Source: Chitinophaga eiseniae (lineage in GTDB: Bacteria > Bacteroidota > Bacteroidia > Chitinophagales > Chitinophagaceae). From it: a stretch of DNA of 64,000 bases. Below are positions 52,808 through 63,021 of the stretch, piece after piece (position 1 is the first letter of the stretch; each line of letters opens with the position of its first letter). The translations under genes were made by a program, and so were the position numbers. Location of the stretch: NCBI RefSeq assembly GCF_900167135.1, contig NZ_FUWZ01000004.1:434001-498000 (forward strand), written 5' to 3'. The notes under the pieces are model-generated. The model was not told the DNA's origin. It did no database searches and saw nothing but the letters and a program-made list of their open reading frames with translations.

Positions 52808-53764
52808 ATGAAAACACGTGTATTACACCTCCTGGCAGCTTTGGCTCTTTTTTTGTCCTGCAGTAAGGACAAAAACAATGGTCCTGGTCCGGGTAACAGT
52901 GGCGGTTATACGCCGTTGGGCGGAGGTGTCGTTTACTATGACTGGGCTAATGAAGGCATTCTGCAGTTTAACCTGGTAACGGGCCTGGTGGCCACCTCGC
53001 AGAAAGATGATGTGGGCCGCAACGGATGGGACATCAGTAAAGACGGTACAAAATATTTACAAGCAGAGGATAAAACCGGTGGAGGTTATGACAAGGAAAT
53101 TTACACCCTGACCAACCTGGCCGATGGAACGATTATCAGCCGTTTTGAAAAGGAGTCGGGTTATGCCAACCATACTTTTCCAAAGCTGTCGCACGACGTA
53201 AGGCTGATCGCCGTGCCGCCCACTTTTGATGACGGGCTGATGGTGCTGGATCTCCAGGGAAGGATATTACACAACTTGAGCAGTTTTCAGGGCGTGAAAA
53301 TAGACAAGGGCAATATCAACTGGATGCCGGACAACACGCTGCTCTTTAGTATTGGCAAAAAGATCTGCCGGACCAATACCGCTTTTACACAGGCGTGGGT
53401 AATTAAAGAGCTGAACTTTGCAGAATGGGGTGATCTGACCGTAAGTCCGGACGGCAGCAAATTGGCTTTTGTAGCCGGTAGTCATATCTGGATGATGAAT
53501 ATCGACGGCAGCAATTTGGTGCAGGTTACTGCCAGCAGTAAAACAGAGGTGGTACCGGAATTCTCGCCGGACGGGAAATGGCTGGTACTGGGCTCCGAAT
53601 ACCAGGTGACAGGCCCTTTTGGCCGTATATGGCGGCTGGTGGTGGTGCCGGCGGATGGCAAAAAGTACAATATTGATCCTGGTGCTGACGGCAATGTAAT
53701 ACGGTTGATCAAAAAAGGAGAAACCCAGCCGGAAGCCTGTGATGGCGGGGTATGCTGGCGTTGA
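52808..53764 (+). CDS. PD40/TolB-like beta-propeller lipoprotein
   Basis: The ATG at 52808 gives 318 residues and a lipoprotein signal (LHLLAALALFLSCSKDK, lipobox FLSC); a longer reading frame upstream adds 65 residues over the promoter region and is rejected. Repeats such as NGWDISKDGTKYLQAE, GDLTVSPDGSKLAFVAG and VPEFSPDGKWLVLG are of the PD40 propeller type. Cys residues cluster at the C-terminus (ACDGGVCW). Such proteins are often scaffolds for surface or periplasmic complexes. It is followed after 48 bases by a TPR sensor kinase, but co-function is only suggested by position. Confidence 0.85.
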   Translation: MKTRVLHLLAALALFLSCSKDKNNGPGPGNSGGYTPLGGGVVYYDWANEGILQFNLVTGLVATSQKDDVGRNGWDISKDGTKYLQAEDKTGGGYDKEIYTLTNLADGTIISRFEKESGYANHTFPKLSHDVRLIAVPPTFDDGLMVLDLQGRILHNLSSFQGVKIDKGNINWMPDNTLLFSIGKKICRTNTAFTQAWVIKELNFAEWGDLTVSPDGSKLAFVAGSHIWMMNIDGSNLVQVTASSKTEVVPEFSPDGKWLVLGSEYQVTGPFGRIWRLVVVPADGKKYNIDPGADGNVIRLIKKGETQPEACDGGVCWR

Positions 53765-53812
53765 TGTCTTTCCGTGAAATAAGCCGTATTTTTAGGACCA
53801 ATTATCCATGAT

Positions 53813-55732
53813 TTGAGAACAGTTACCATTGTATGTTTTTTGTGGCTAAGCCTTGCCGGCTACCGGGCAAATGGCCAGCAGGAAAGCTATACGGACAGTT
53901 TACTCCGGATACTGGATACCGCTGCAAGGGATACGGCCCGGGCGCGTCTCCTGTTTCTTCTTTCTGATTATTGGGCTGATAAAGACAGCGCCCGGGCGGT
54001 AGATTACGCCAAAAAATCTTTTGACTATACAACAACCACACCTTTTTTCCGTGGGCTGGCCCATTTTTACCTGGCCGGCGCTTATTTCAGCTACGACAAA
54101 AAAAGAAGTCAGCAGGAATATATGCAGGCGGATAAATGGCTGGAACCTTTTACAATGTCGGAAGCGTTGCAATACCGTTCCCGTGCCTGGCACAACTATG
54201 GCGTGCTGTACCAGTATATGGATGATAACAGGTCTTTTGTCAATATTCTCCTGACTAAAGCAATACCGCTTGCGCAGGCTGCCGGTGATAATGAGCGGGT
54301 GGCCTGGGGGTACATGGACATCGGCGCCATATTTATGAATTATAAGGATTATCCCAAAGCAGGTGATTACTTTACCAAAGCCATCGACATCCTCCGTAAT
54401 CATCAGTTGGGAGCCAAACCGGTGCTGGCGGAGTGTTATATCAATCTGGCCAAAGTACGTCTTTTTGAAGACCAGGCCCGGGAGGCAGAAACCCCGTTGA
54501 AAGAAGCGTTCCGGATATTGAACGCGGTCCGTGATTCCTCTTATCTGCCCGTTTACTATACTGTCAGTGGTATGTACTACATCCGGATGAAGCAGTGGGA
54601 TCCGGCGCTGGCAGACCTTCACACCGGGTTATATATCGCGGAGCGGCTGGAAAGGACCTATGATGTGCTGAGCCTGCAATATCAGGTGTATGAAGTCTAT
54701 CAGCAACAGGGTAAACTCAACATGGCTAAGGCCGCGCTGGAAAAAGCATATATCAGTTACCAGCAGTTTCCGCTGGCCGACAACCGTAAAGTGATCCTGT
54801 ATCAACTGGCTAAAACAGAGGCTGCACTAGGGAATTACAAACCGGCGTTTAACCGGCTGATGGAATACGCGCAGCTTTCAGATACCCTGTTTGAAAAGCG
54901 GACCGCCAAAGAAATAGCTACGCTGGAAGCCAGACACCAGGCTGCCGAAAATGAAAAAAAGTTATTGCGCCTGGAGAACAGAAGCCAGCGGCAGCAACTG
55001 TTGCTGTACTTCGGCGGCGCCGTGGTGATATTACTGACTGCCTTCTTCCTGTATATATATTGGCAACGGAAAAAGCGCGGGGTGCAACAACTACAAATAC
55101 AGATCGCACATGCCCAGCTGGAAGGTGAGGAACGGGAAAGGCGGCGGCTGGCGCGCGACCTGCACGACGGACTAGGAGGCATGCTGGCGGGGGTGAAGTT
55201 AAATTTATCTGCCTTTGGCTATGATAAGGACCACAGGCAACAGGCGGACCTGCAAAAGGTTATCGGTCAACTAGACGATTCAGTTCATGAACTCCGGCGT
55301 ATCGCCCGCAATATGATGCCGGAAACCCTGCTGCGCTCAGGGCTTGCACGTGCACTGGAAGAACTTTGTAAGTGGATGAACAATGACCGGATGCATGTGG
55401 AATACACGTTGCTGGACATACCGGAAGAGATGGCACACAGTCAGAAAATGGATGTTTACCGGATTGTACAGGAATTACTGGCCAATGCCACCAGGCACTC
55501 CGGTGCGCGGGAGGTATTTCTGCAATGCAGTGGAAGGCAAAACCGCTTTTATATTACTATAGAAGATAACGGAAGAGGTATGCCGGAAAAAACTGCAGGA
55601 GAAGGGATGGGGCTGGCCAACATTCGTAGCAGGATAGCATATATGCAGGGAAAAATGGAGCTGACCAGCCACGAGGGCAAAGGAACGATCATTAATATTG
55701 AAATCAATGTCACAGCAAACGGAAAGAATTAG
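53813..55732 (+). CDS. TPR-containing NarL-type sensor histidine kinase
   Basis: A TTG start at 53813 gives 639 residues; the nearby ATG at 53808 is out of frame. A signal peptide (TIVCFLWLSLAGYRANGQQ) leads into an all-helical periplasmic part with TPR repeats (about 30-370), a coiled coil, one membrane helix near residues 394-415 (LYFGGAVVILLTAFFLYIYW), and a HisKA_3 domain with His451 in RRLARDLHDGLGG. The HATPase part has QELLANATRHS and GMGLANIRSRI. It is the partner of the overlapping LuxR-type regulator. TPR kinases of this type are frequent in Bacteroidota; the signal is unknown. Confidence 0.93.
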   Translation: MRTVTIVCFLWLSLAGYRANGQQESYTDSLLRILDTAARDTARARLLFLLSDYWADKDSARAVDYAKKSFDYTTTTPFFRGLAHFYLAGAYFSYDKKRSQQEYMQADKWLEPFTMSEALQYRSRAWHNYGVLYQYMDDNRSFVNILLTKAIPLAQAAGDNERVAWGYMDIGAIFMNYKDYPKAGDYFTKAIDILRNHQLGAKPVLAECYINLAKVRLFEDQAREAETPLKEAFRILNAVRDSSYLPVYYTVSGMYYIRMKQWDPALADLHTGLYIAERLERTYDVLSLQYQVYEVYQQQGKLNMAKAALEKAYISYQQFPLADNRKVILYQLAKTEAALGNYKPAFNRLMEYAQLSDTLFEKRTAKEIATLEARHQAAENEKKLLRLENRSQRQQLLLYFGGAVVILLTAFFLYIYWQRKKRGVQQLQIQIAHAQLEGEERERRRLARDLHDGLGGMLAGVKLNLSAFGYDKDHRQQADLQKVIGQLDDSVHELRRIARNMMPETLLRSGLARALEELCKWMNNDRMHVEYTLLDIPEEMAHSQKMDVYRIVQELLANATRHSGAREVFLQCSGRQNRFYITIEDNGRGMPEKTAGEGMGLANIRSRIAYMQGKMELTSHEGKGTIINIEINVTANGKN

Positions 55733-56381
55733 TATCGTATTGGTGGAAGACCACAGCATCTTTGTGGAGGGCTTGCAAAGTGTGCTCCGGAAGATAGAAA
55801 ATGTAGAGGTACTGGCTACTTTCAGCACAGGAGAGGAAGCGCTGGAGTACCTGCAAGAGCAGCCGGCAGACATCGTTTTACTGGACATCAGCCTGCCCGG
55901 CAACTTGTCAGGCGTTGAGATATGCCGGTTGATCCGCCGCAGCCACAAAACAACAAAAGTCATTGCGCTGAGTAACCACACGGAAAGGGAAATTGTTGGT
56001 GATATGCTGAACAACGGAGCCAATGGCTACCTGTTGAAGAACGCGTCGCTGCCCGACCTGCAAAATGCTATAAACCAGGTAATGATGGGCCAATGTGTGA
56101 TGAGTGAAGACATACGAAATATTATCTTTGCCGCTAACGCTCCGTTAAAGAGCATGCCACGTCTCACTTCCCGCGAAAAGGAAGTCCTGTACTGGATCAG
56201 CGAGGGACTGACCACTTCCGCAATTGCAGCTAAACTATTTATCAGCGTTCAAACCGTGGAAAGTCATCGTTACAACCTGCTACAAAAATTTGAAGTTCCC
56301 AATGCGGTAGTGCTGGTGAAGAAAGCAATGGAACTGGGCTTGATACGGTCTGACTCAAATACACGAACATCGCGCCGGTGA
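55707..56381 (+). CDS. NarL/LuxR-type response regulator
   Basis: The ATG at 55707 gives 224 residues and overlaps the kinase gene by 26 bases; a TTG three codons earlier is the alternative. The receiver domain has ISIVLVEDHSIF and phospho-acceptor Asp60 in IVLLDISLPG. The C-terminal helix-turn-helix has RLTSREKEVLYWISEGLTTS and SVQTVESHRYNLLQKF. It should receive phosphate from the upstream kinase and bind DNA as a dimer. Its targets cannot be seen in the sequence. Confidence 0.95.
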   Translation: MSQQTERISIVLVEDHSIFVEGLQSVLRKIENVEVLATFSTGEEALEYLQEQPADIVLLDISLPGNLSGVEICRLIRRSHKTTKVIALSNHTEREIVGDMLNNGANGYLLKNASLPDLQNAINQVMMGQCVMSEDIRNIIFAANAPLKSMPRLTSREKEVLYWISEGLTTSAIAAKLFISVQTVESHRYNLLQKFEVPNAVVLVKKAMELGLIRSDSNTRTSRR

Positions 56382-56422
56382 TACAGATAAGCGAAGTCGT
56401 GGAGTAACGATGTAGAAACGAT

Positions 56423-56463
56423 AAAGCCGCATGGGTCAAAAAGATCCATGCGGCTTTTTTATT
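56423..56463. terminator. Bidirectional terminator between the response regulator and TlpA-like gene
   Basis: A 12-bp perfect stem (56423-56434 with 56446-56457) has an 11-nt loop and six T after the right arm. The opposite side also has A/T, so it can end both convergent transcripts. The TlpA-like stop is at 56471. Confidence 0.88.
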
Positions 56464-56470
56464 GAGAGTA

Positions 56471-57910
56471 TTAAAGATACTGCTGGAGTTGTTTGATCAG
56501 CTCCAGCTTATCACTGGGTCTTTTGGCGTCCCAAACGGCCACTTCGCCGTTTTTGTCGAGGATAATATAACGGGGGATGCCGTTAAACTTAGGCACCGTT
56601 TTGTTGATGTCCTGATGCAATGCCTTGTTGGGACGCAGGTTAATGCCTTTCAGGGGCAGGCGCTGCGCCATTTGTTTCCAGGCTTTGTCGTCTCTGTCAT
56701 TGTCGAGGGACACGTAAACTGTTTGTATGCCCATCTGATGTAAGACATCATGTAATTCGAGCGAGTATTGCAGTTCCGCCCGACAGGGACTGCACCAGGT
56801 AGCCCAGAGATCGATATAGGTAACTTTTCCTTTCAGCGCCGAGGTTAACGCTTTGAAATTGTTCAGTTTATCATAACCGGCGAGATACCGGACATCTTTG
56901 TTCGGGTGTTTGTCGGCTGCATGATACGCTACGATCTTCTGTACCTTTTTGTCGAGGTAGGGAGTGAGCTGACTGTAAGGGAATTGTTGCCTGAAGTCCC
57001 TGAAATTATCAATCCACTCTTTTTCATACAGATTGGTATTGATCCCGGAAATGATGCTGTTGGCCCAGGTATACTCCAGCATTTCGCCTTTAAGTTTGGT
57101 CCTGAATAAATCGATTTTTTGTATTTCGTAGATCCCTGGACGGTAGATAAGTTTTCCGCTGTCAGCGATTTCCAGGTACGCCTGGTAACGGTTCAGCATC
57201 CAGTAGTACCCCGGCGCATGTAACAGTTGCGTAAACGGTGCTGCGTCGTCGTATATTTTTTTCCACACAGGCAAATAATCCTTGCGAAATTGGGCTACTG
57301 CGGCTGGTTGCTGTTCCCGTTCGCGGAAAGTGAAAAAGAAACTATCGGAAAGGATGCTCATATAGTTGATATCGATGGCGCTGAAAAGCGCCTGTTTGAA
57401 TGCCTCGTTGATTTTTCCGTCACGGAACAGGCTCTCCACCGTGGCTTTCTTTTTGTCGGCGGCCGCTTTGACGGTATTAACCCGTTCCTGTGCGGAGGAT
57501 ATGTGTTCCAAGCCAGCTGCGGTTCTCCTGGTATCGTCCTGGAAATCAAAAGTTTTGATCAGGTCTTGTCCAGCCTGCTGGTCGCCGGTAACGCTGTACT
57601 GGCTGCTGTCTGCGTTAATAGTATATGTTTGTCCCGGTGTGGCGAATAACTTTATCTGCTTCCAGTTGTTGGTCAATGTGACAAACCCTGGTTTTTTTAT
57701 ATCGATTGTCTGCTGAAAAGCGCCGGTAGCAGGATCTATGCTCATACGCACGATGGCGCCGGTGAATTGTTTACCGTCCACTGGGATATTGGCGTCGATC
57801 ACCGGATCGGGCGTATTTTTAAACGCGCCTTTGAGCGTGACCTGTTGCCCCCGGGCAAAGAGCGCGGCTAGTAGGGCTATACATAGCAGGGTTGGTTTCT
57901 GTTTAAGCAT
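56471..57910 (-). CDS. TlpA-like thioredoxin-family protein with DUF4369-like N-terminus
   Basis: The 479-residue protein has a signal peptide (LLCIALLAALFARGQQ) and no lipobox. The N-terminal 120 residues form a beta-rich DUF4369-type domain (VTLKGAFKNTPDPVI, FVTLTNNWKQIKLFA). A long helical linker follows, then a C-terminal thioredoxin fold with redox motif WCSPCR in TYIDLWATWCSPCRAEL and ends with IPRYIILDKNGEVAVWDAKR. These proteins reduce disulfides in the periplasm. It lies 14 bases after SusD in the same operon, a recurring layout with STN-type SusC/SusD pairs in Chitinophagaceae and Sphingobacteria. Confidence 0.9.
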   Translation of the reverse strand: MLKQKPTLLCIALLAALFARGQQVTLKGAFKNTPDPVIDANIPVDGKQFTGAIVRMSIDPATGAFQQTIDIKKPGFVTLTNNWKQIKLFATPGQTYTINADSSQYSVTGDQQAGQDLIKTFDFQDDTRRTAAGLEHISSAQERVNTVKAAADKKKATVESLFRDGKINEAFKQALFSAIDINYMSILSDSFFFTFREREQQPAAVAQFRKDYLPVWKKIYDDAAPFTQLLHAPGYYWMLNRYQAYLEIADSGKLIYRPGIYEIQKIDLFRTKLKGEMLEYTWANSIISGINTNLYEKEWIDNFRDFRQQFPYSQLTPYLDKKVQKIVAYHAADKHPNKDVRYLAGYDKLNNFKALTSALKGKVTYIDLWATWCSPCRAELQYSLELHDVLHQMGIQTVYVSLDNDRDDKAWKQMAQRLPLKGINLRPNKALHQDINKTVPKFNGIPRYIILDKNGEVAVWDAKRPSDKLELIKQLQQYL

Positions 57911-57924
57911 ATGCGTAAATTTTA

Positions 57925-59334
57925 TTAAGGATTCTGAGTAATGTTTTCTGTCAATGCGGCGGGAGGTATCAGTAACGTGTAGCGGTTGCTGTTGGGCGGC
58001 AGGTCTATGGTGCTGCCGTCTTTCAGATAGTGGTGCGCTGTAAAGCCGAAGATTGGATCGTTGTTGAACCGTCGCATGTCAAACCAGCGGGCGCCGTGGA
58101 AGAGCAGCTCCTTCCTTCTTTCGCTCAGCAGTACTTTCATCGCCTGTTGTGTGTCTGTGAGGCTTAACGGCGTGTAGGAGGATGCGAGTATCCTGTTTTT
58201 ACGCAGCAGGTTGATATCGGCCATGCCCGCTGCTGCATTACCCATGCGAATGCTGGCTTCTGCCCGTATGAGATACATCTCCGGTGTGGTGACGCTGATA
58301 TTGGCATAATAAAACCTGGATTTGTTATATTGATAATTAGTGTCCAGTTTGCCTGTTGCTTCATTGGTGGCTGTGTCCACCCCAATGAATATGTTGCGGA
58401 GGTCATGGGGCTCGAACATCTTTACCGTAGCGGGACTGATATATTGCCCGGAAAGACCGCCCGAGTAGGTATATTGCTGTACGTGAATATTTTCGGGAGA
58501 AGTCGTCATATCAGCGAATGGAGGATTGTCAATGGGTACATAACGAGCGTCCTGTATCTTATACACTTTGTTATAGTCAATCAGGCGGCTATTGTATTTT
58601 AATGCGCTGTCTGCCATCTTCCTTGCTGCCGGATAGTTTTCCTGCATCAGCATCACCCGGGCGAACAGGCCGAAGCCTGCGCCTCTGGTGAGTACATAAG
58701 GGCTGACTGCTGAGGTGGGCAGTTCTTTTACAGCGTTTTCAAGATCTGCATTGATCAGGTCATAGGTAGTTTTGATGTTGCTTCTGCCTGGCACCGGCAG
58801 GGCTATATCGTTGGTGGTGATCCATGGAACACCCGGATCGCTGGCGGCCGTGGCGGCATTAAACGGCTTACCGTACAGGTTGACGAGGTACCAGTAGCAC
58901 CAGGCCCTGCCCAGTTTGGCTTGGGCGCGGATAGCGGCTTTGCGCTGTGGGGTGCCGCCATCGGCCATGTCAATATTGTTGAGAATGGCGTTGTACTGAT
59001 AGATGTTATTATACATCAGGTTCCAGGCGGAATTGTATTTCCAGTCTTCGGGCGTGTTGTAGATCTCGGGTAACCAGAGATAGATCCGGCTCTGGGTGCT
59101 GTTTTCTCTCAACAGGGATGCTTTGTCTGCATCTTTATACAGGAAATCGTCGGAGAGCATGTCCAGGTCGGTGGGCAGCATCCGGGTCATGTTTTGCCCG
59201 TTGAGCAGCCGCTCCAGGTCTTCTACGGTTTGTGGTATCACGTAGCCCTTGGGTTTTACGTCCAGGTATTTTTTGCAGGCGGAAAAACTCATTAAGCCCA
59301 GTAGGGCGGCAATCAGTATCGTTGTTGTTTTCAT
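57925..59334 (-). CDS. SusD/RagB-family outer-membrane lipoprotein
   Basis: The 469-residue protein has a lipoprotein signal (lipobox FSAC, then KKYLDVKPKG, a typical SusD start). The pattern includes RAQAKLGRAWCYWYLVNLYGKPFN and the C-terminal SERRKELLFHGARWFDMRRFN. It lies 14 bases after the SusC gene. It is shorter than the other SusD proteins here and has the RagB-like form often linked with peptide or protein uptake. The TlpA-like gene downstream fits with that, but the substrate stays open. Confidence 0.94.
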   Translation of the reverse strand: MKTTTILIAALLGLMSFSACKKYLDVKPKGYVIPQTVEDLERLLNGQNMTRMLPTDLDMLSDDFLYKDADKASLLRENSTQSRIYLWLPEIYNTPEDWKYNSAWNLMYNNIYQYNAILNNIDMADGGTPQRKAAIRAQAKLGRAWCYWYLVNLYGKPFNAATAASDPGVPWITTNDIALPVPGRSNIKTTYDLINADLENAVKELPTSAVSPYVLTRGAGFGLFARVMLMQENYPAARKMADSALKYNSRLIDYNKVYKIQDARYVPIDNPPFADMTTSPENIHVQQYTYSGGLSGQYISPATVKMFEPHDLRNIFIGVDTATNEATGKLDTNYQYNKSRFYYANISVTTPEMYLIRAEASIRMGNAAAGMADINLLRKNRILASSYTPLSLTDTQQAMKVLLSERRKELLFHGARWFDMRRFNNDPIFGFTAHHYLKDGSTIDLPPNSNRYTLLIPPAALTENITQNP

Positions 59335-59348
59335 GTTGTCTGCGGGAT

Positions 59349-62300
59349 TTAAAAGTCAAGGTTTACACCAAAGGAATAGGAAGGCATGACGGGCATCGTA
59401 CGGTTGCGCCCATCAAATGCTTCAGGGTCGATACCCAGATCGTTCCGGGTGATGGTCCACAGGTTACGCGCGTTGGCGGTTAACTGCAGGCCCCTCACGA
59501 TACCCCATTTACTAACGGTTTTCGGAGAAAAGGTGTAACGCAGTGTCACATCCCTGAGTTTAATGTAACCAGCATTAAACACGTTTACATCGAGGAATCT
59601 GCCATAGTAAACAGCAGCATAGTAGGCGGAATTATCGAGGATTACGTTGGGGATGTGTGTACGGGATTCGTCACCGGGTTGTTTCCATGCATCTTTCAGG
59701 CGGTTATCGAAACTGTTGACGCCCCGGTATACTTGCGGCATAACCTGCCGTTTTACCTGGCCAAGGTAGAAGACAAACATAAAATTAAGATCAAAGCCCT
59801 TATAGGTAAAATTGTTCGACAAAGCTCCGGTGTTGACAGGTCTTGTGGTACCAGAATAATACACCATGTTCAGGTCATAATAATATTCATCCGGTGCAAT
59901 TTTTCCGTTGGCATCCAGCAGCTGGATCTGGCCTTTGTCTGGCGTCAGGCCGGCGAAACGGAAGCTGTACATGGAACCGTAAGGGTCGCCCTGTATAAAG
60001 GGGCTGCGGCCGGCAACAGCGGCAGGGGTGAGGAAGTCGCTGCTAAGGGCTACCTTGGTGATCTTGCTTTTGTTATGGGCATAGGTGAAAGTGGTGCTCC
60101 ATTCAAATTGTGGTGTGCTGATGTTTTTGCTCATCAGTTGCAGTTCCCACCCGTTATTGTTCATGCTGGCGGTATTAACACTGGCGGAAGTGAATCCCAG
60201 CGTGGGATTGATGTCCTGGTCCCCCAGCAGGTCGGTGCTTTTCCTGACGTAGTAGTCGGCTTTGCCGGACAAACGGTTATGCCACAACGTAAAGTCAATT
60301 CCTATATTGGTAACGGTCGTTTTCTCCCATCTTAACTGGTTGTTGGCGGGAGTGGTAATACTGTTATAGGGCAGGTTAGTGAAATAATTGGTGCCATTGG
60401 AGGCAATCATAAATGGCCCGCTATTCTTGGGAATATTGCCGTTGATGCCGTAGGTGGCCCGTACCTGTAAATAGTCCACGAATGGCAGGTGCTGGAAGAA
60501 TGGCTCATTGGAGGCAATCCAGCTTACACCGCCGGACCACATGGGACGGTAAAGGTATTTAGGATCGGTGCCGAATAAATTGGTGGCGTCCATACGGATG
60601 CTGCCACTGGCCACATACTTCCGGCGGAAGGAGTAGGCAGCATTGCCAAAAGCGGATACAAAACGGTCCAGCTGATAGGTGTAACCGTCTTCCAGTCCAT
60701 CGAAACCGTTTTGTACGGCCTGCAAGGTACCGGAGACGTTTTTTAGCCGTTGTATGTCAATGTCCACAAATTGCAGGCTGTTGTCGTCGTAGCCGTATTT
60801 GGTGAAGTAACTGCCGTTGGATTTGCTTTGCCTTCTTTCTATGCCTGCCACCGCGGCGATATTATGATCGTCGCGAATGTCTTTATTGACATTGATGAGC
60901 CCTCTGAGCAGGTAAGACGTGAAACTGGTGCGGGTTTCCTTTATTTTACCTCCTTGTGGTACGTTGAATGTGGGACCGGCGAGGGTACCATCCATGTTGG
61001 TGATAATATTGCCACCGGCATCCCTTTGCGGAACAATGAAATCGTTGACCTGCTTGACCAGCGTCGGTTCATCCCGGTGGGTAAACATCTTGTTGTAGGA
61101 TGAACCATTTTCCAGCTGGTAGCTCAGATTGATATCCACTCCGGGGATGATGCTATATTTTATTTCTGCCTGGAGTCGGTTATAAACGCTGTTGGTAGTG
61201 TTTTCAATGAGGTTTAGCTGCTTCAGCGGATAAAAGGACTCGTCGCCCAGTCCCCATGCCATCCTTTGTGCGATGGTGAAATCATTGGAATTGTTCTGAT
61301 TTGCAGGGTCTGAATTGCGGTTCACCGCCAGGGGTTGCCCCTGTGCGTCCTGCAGCATGGAATAAGGCTTCAGCCGGTAGAGCTCCACAGGGTCCAGCGG
61401 GGTGGTGGTGGCATCGGTATAGGTCAGGTTGGCGCTGACGTTGAAAGACAGTTTGGAAGACACGTTGTAGTTGTCTTTCAGCAGGAAGCTGTAGTTTTTG
61501 GTCCTGTCTTTCAGCGCGTAGCCGCGGTTATCGGTAAGGCGCAGGGACCCGTAAAAGTTGTTTTTCTCGTTGCCGCCCATAAAGGACAGGCTATGGTTTT
61601 GTGTGAGCGGCGCCTGCATCAGCAGGTCACGTATCTGCTGGCTGTTGTCCAGGCGGCCAAGGGAATCTACGGATGCCGCGTATTGCGCGGGGGTGATCCG
61701 TTTAGCCACCGAATCCATGTAAAGGCGTTCAAACGCGGAGAAGGAGTATCCCGAACGACGGGCGTTGGTTTCAAGATTGGCATTTACCAGTTGACGGTTA
61801 ATGGCGATGTCTTCCGCAGCGTCCAACCGGTTTAAATAATTGAGATCAGGCTTGGGCTCAAATTGAAAGTTGTTGTTGTAGGTGAACTGTATCTTGCCTT
61901 GTTTGGCTGTTTTGGTGGTGATGACGATCACGCCGTTGGCGGCGCGGGCGCCCCAGATGGAGGCGGCGGCGGCATCTTTCAGGATGGTGATGCTGGCCAC
62001 GTCGTTGGGGTTGATAGCATCCAGCGTGCCGTCAAACGGGAAATTGTCGATCACGATCAGGGGCCGCTTGGTACCATACAGGGTGGATACGCCGCGGATG
62101 GTCAGTCCGTCGCCGGAGGCGCTGCCATTGTCCTTCCCGTTGATGAGCATGAGGCCGGGCACCTGTCCTTCCAATCGCTCCAGCACATTGGTCTGTACGC
62201 GGTTGGACAATTGTTTGGAGCTGACAACGTCAAAAGCGCCGGTAGCCCTTTCCCGCGGTATTTTCTGGTAACCGGTGCTGCCGGTCACTTCTACTTCTAC

Positions 62301-62957
62301 GATCTTTGCAACGGAGAGACGCATGCGAACGGTGAGGGTACGGTTGCCTTTTGCGGCGATCTCTGATCTTTCATATCCTACCATGGTGAATACCAGCACT
62401 GCATTGGTGGCGTCGGCGCCGGGCAGCCGGAATTGCCCCTGGTCGTCAGTGGCCGTCCTGTAGTTAGTGCCTTTCACCATCACGGACACACCGGCAAGCG
62501 GAGCGCCCTGCTCATCAGTGACGGTGCCGGTAATACCGGCTGCCTGGGCTGCCGCAGGTATTGTATTGATGCTCTTCGCTTTGATGAAGATGGTTTTGTC
62601 TTCCAGTGACCAGGTGAGGGACTGAGGGTCCAGTACCTGTTGCAGGACTGCTTCCACGCCGGCTCCTTTTACTTCCAGGGATACCCGTTTAGATTCATTA
62701 AGTGATCCCTTTTGAAAAAAGACAACAAAACCTGTTTGTTGTTTGATAGCTTTGAACACATCGGTCAGCAAAACATTCTTGCCGGAAAAAGTGACGCTTT
62801 GGCCCATGGTGCGGGCTGACAGTTGTAGACATACTGAAAGTAGCAGTACTGCTGTTAGTTTCATGATTCGCAGTGGTTTGGTTGACCGTTGGCATCTGTC
62901 CTGTTGTGGTATAGGCACAACGAGGCGGCCACCGGATTTTTTTCTGGTAAAATCCAT
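59349..62957 (-). CDS. SusC-like TonB-dependent receptor with N-terminal STN domain
   Basis: The start at 62957 (DFTRKKSGGRLV...) gives 1202 residues; an in-frame ATG 28 codons earlier would begin inside the hairpin leader. The signal helix is IMKLTAVLLLSVCLQLSA. The STN domain is at about residues 55-125 (LTDVFKAIKQQTGFVVFFQK). A carboxypeptidase-like domain follows (GAPLAGVSVMVKGTNYRTA), then the plug (PLIVIDNFPFDG, DAAAASIWGARAANGVIV) and barrel. The usual VGYG signature is changed to VTGSTGYQKIPRERATGAFD. It should signal to the FecR protein encoded upstream and import its ligand with the SusD downstream. Confidence 0.94.
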   Translation of the reverse strand: MDFTRKKSGGRLVVPIPQQDRCQRSTKPLRIMKLTAVLLLSVCLQLSARTMGQSVTFSGKNVLLTDVFKAIKQQTGFVVFFQKGSLNESKRVSLEVKGAGVEAVLQQVLDPQSLTWSLEDKTIFIKAKSINTIPAAAQAAGITGTVTDEQGAPLAGVSVMVKGTNYRTATDDQGQFRLPGADATNAVLVFTMVGYERSEIAAKGNRTLTVRMRLSVAKIVEVEVTGSTGYQKIPRERATGAFDVVSSKQLSNRVQTNVLERLEGQVPGLMLINGKDNGSASGDGLTIRGVSTLYGTKRPLIVIDNFPFDGTLDAINPNDVASITILKDAAAASIWGARAANGVIVITTKTAKQGKIQFTYNNNFQFEPKPDLNYLNRLDAAEDIAINRQLVNANLETNARRSGYSFSAFERLYMDSVAKRITPAQYAASVDSLGRLDNSQQIRDLLMQAPLTQNHSLSFMGGNEKNNFYGSLRLTDNRGYALKDRTKNYSFLLKDNYNVSSKLSFNVSANLTYTDATTTPLDPVELYRLKPYSMLQDAQGQPLAVNRNSDPANQNNSNDFTIAQRMAWGLGDESFYPLKQLNLIENTTNSVYNRLQAEIKYSIIPGVDINLSYQLENGSSYNKMFTHRDEPTLVKQVNDFIVPQRDAGGNIITNMDGTLAGPTFNVPQGGKIKETRTSFTSYLLRGLINVNKDIRDDHNIAAVAGIERRQSKSNGSYFTKYGYDDNSLQFVDIDIQRLKNVSGTLQAVQNGFDGLEDGYTYQLDRFVSAFGNAAYSFRRKYVASGSIRMDATNLFGTDPKYLYRPMWSGGVSWIASNEPFFQHLPFVDYLQVRATYGINGNIPKNSGPFMIASNGTNYFTNLPYNSITTPANNQLRWEKTTVTNIGIDFTLWHNRLSGKADYYVRKSTDLLGDQDINPTLGFTSASVNTASMNNNGWELQLMSKNISTPQFEWSTTFTYAHNKSKITKVALSSDFLTPAAVAGRSPFIQGDPYGSMYSFRFAGLTPDKGQIQLLDANGKIAPDEYYYDLNMVYYSGTTRPVNTGALSNNFTYKGFDLNFMFVFYLGQVKRQVMPQVYRGVNSFDNRLKDAWKQPGDESRTHIPNVILDNSAYYAAVYYGRFLDVNVFNAGYIKLRDVTLRYTFSPKTVSKWGIVRGLQLTANARNLWTITRNDLGIDPEAFDGRNRTMPVMPSYSFGVNLDF

Positions 62958-63021
62958 AACTTTGATCTGGTTGGTTGATAAGGTGGTTGAATAAAAAATC
63001 TTGTCGGACCATTCCATATTG

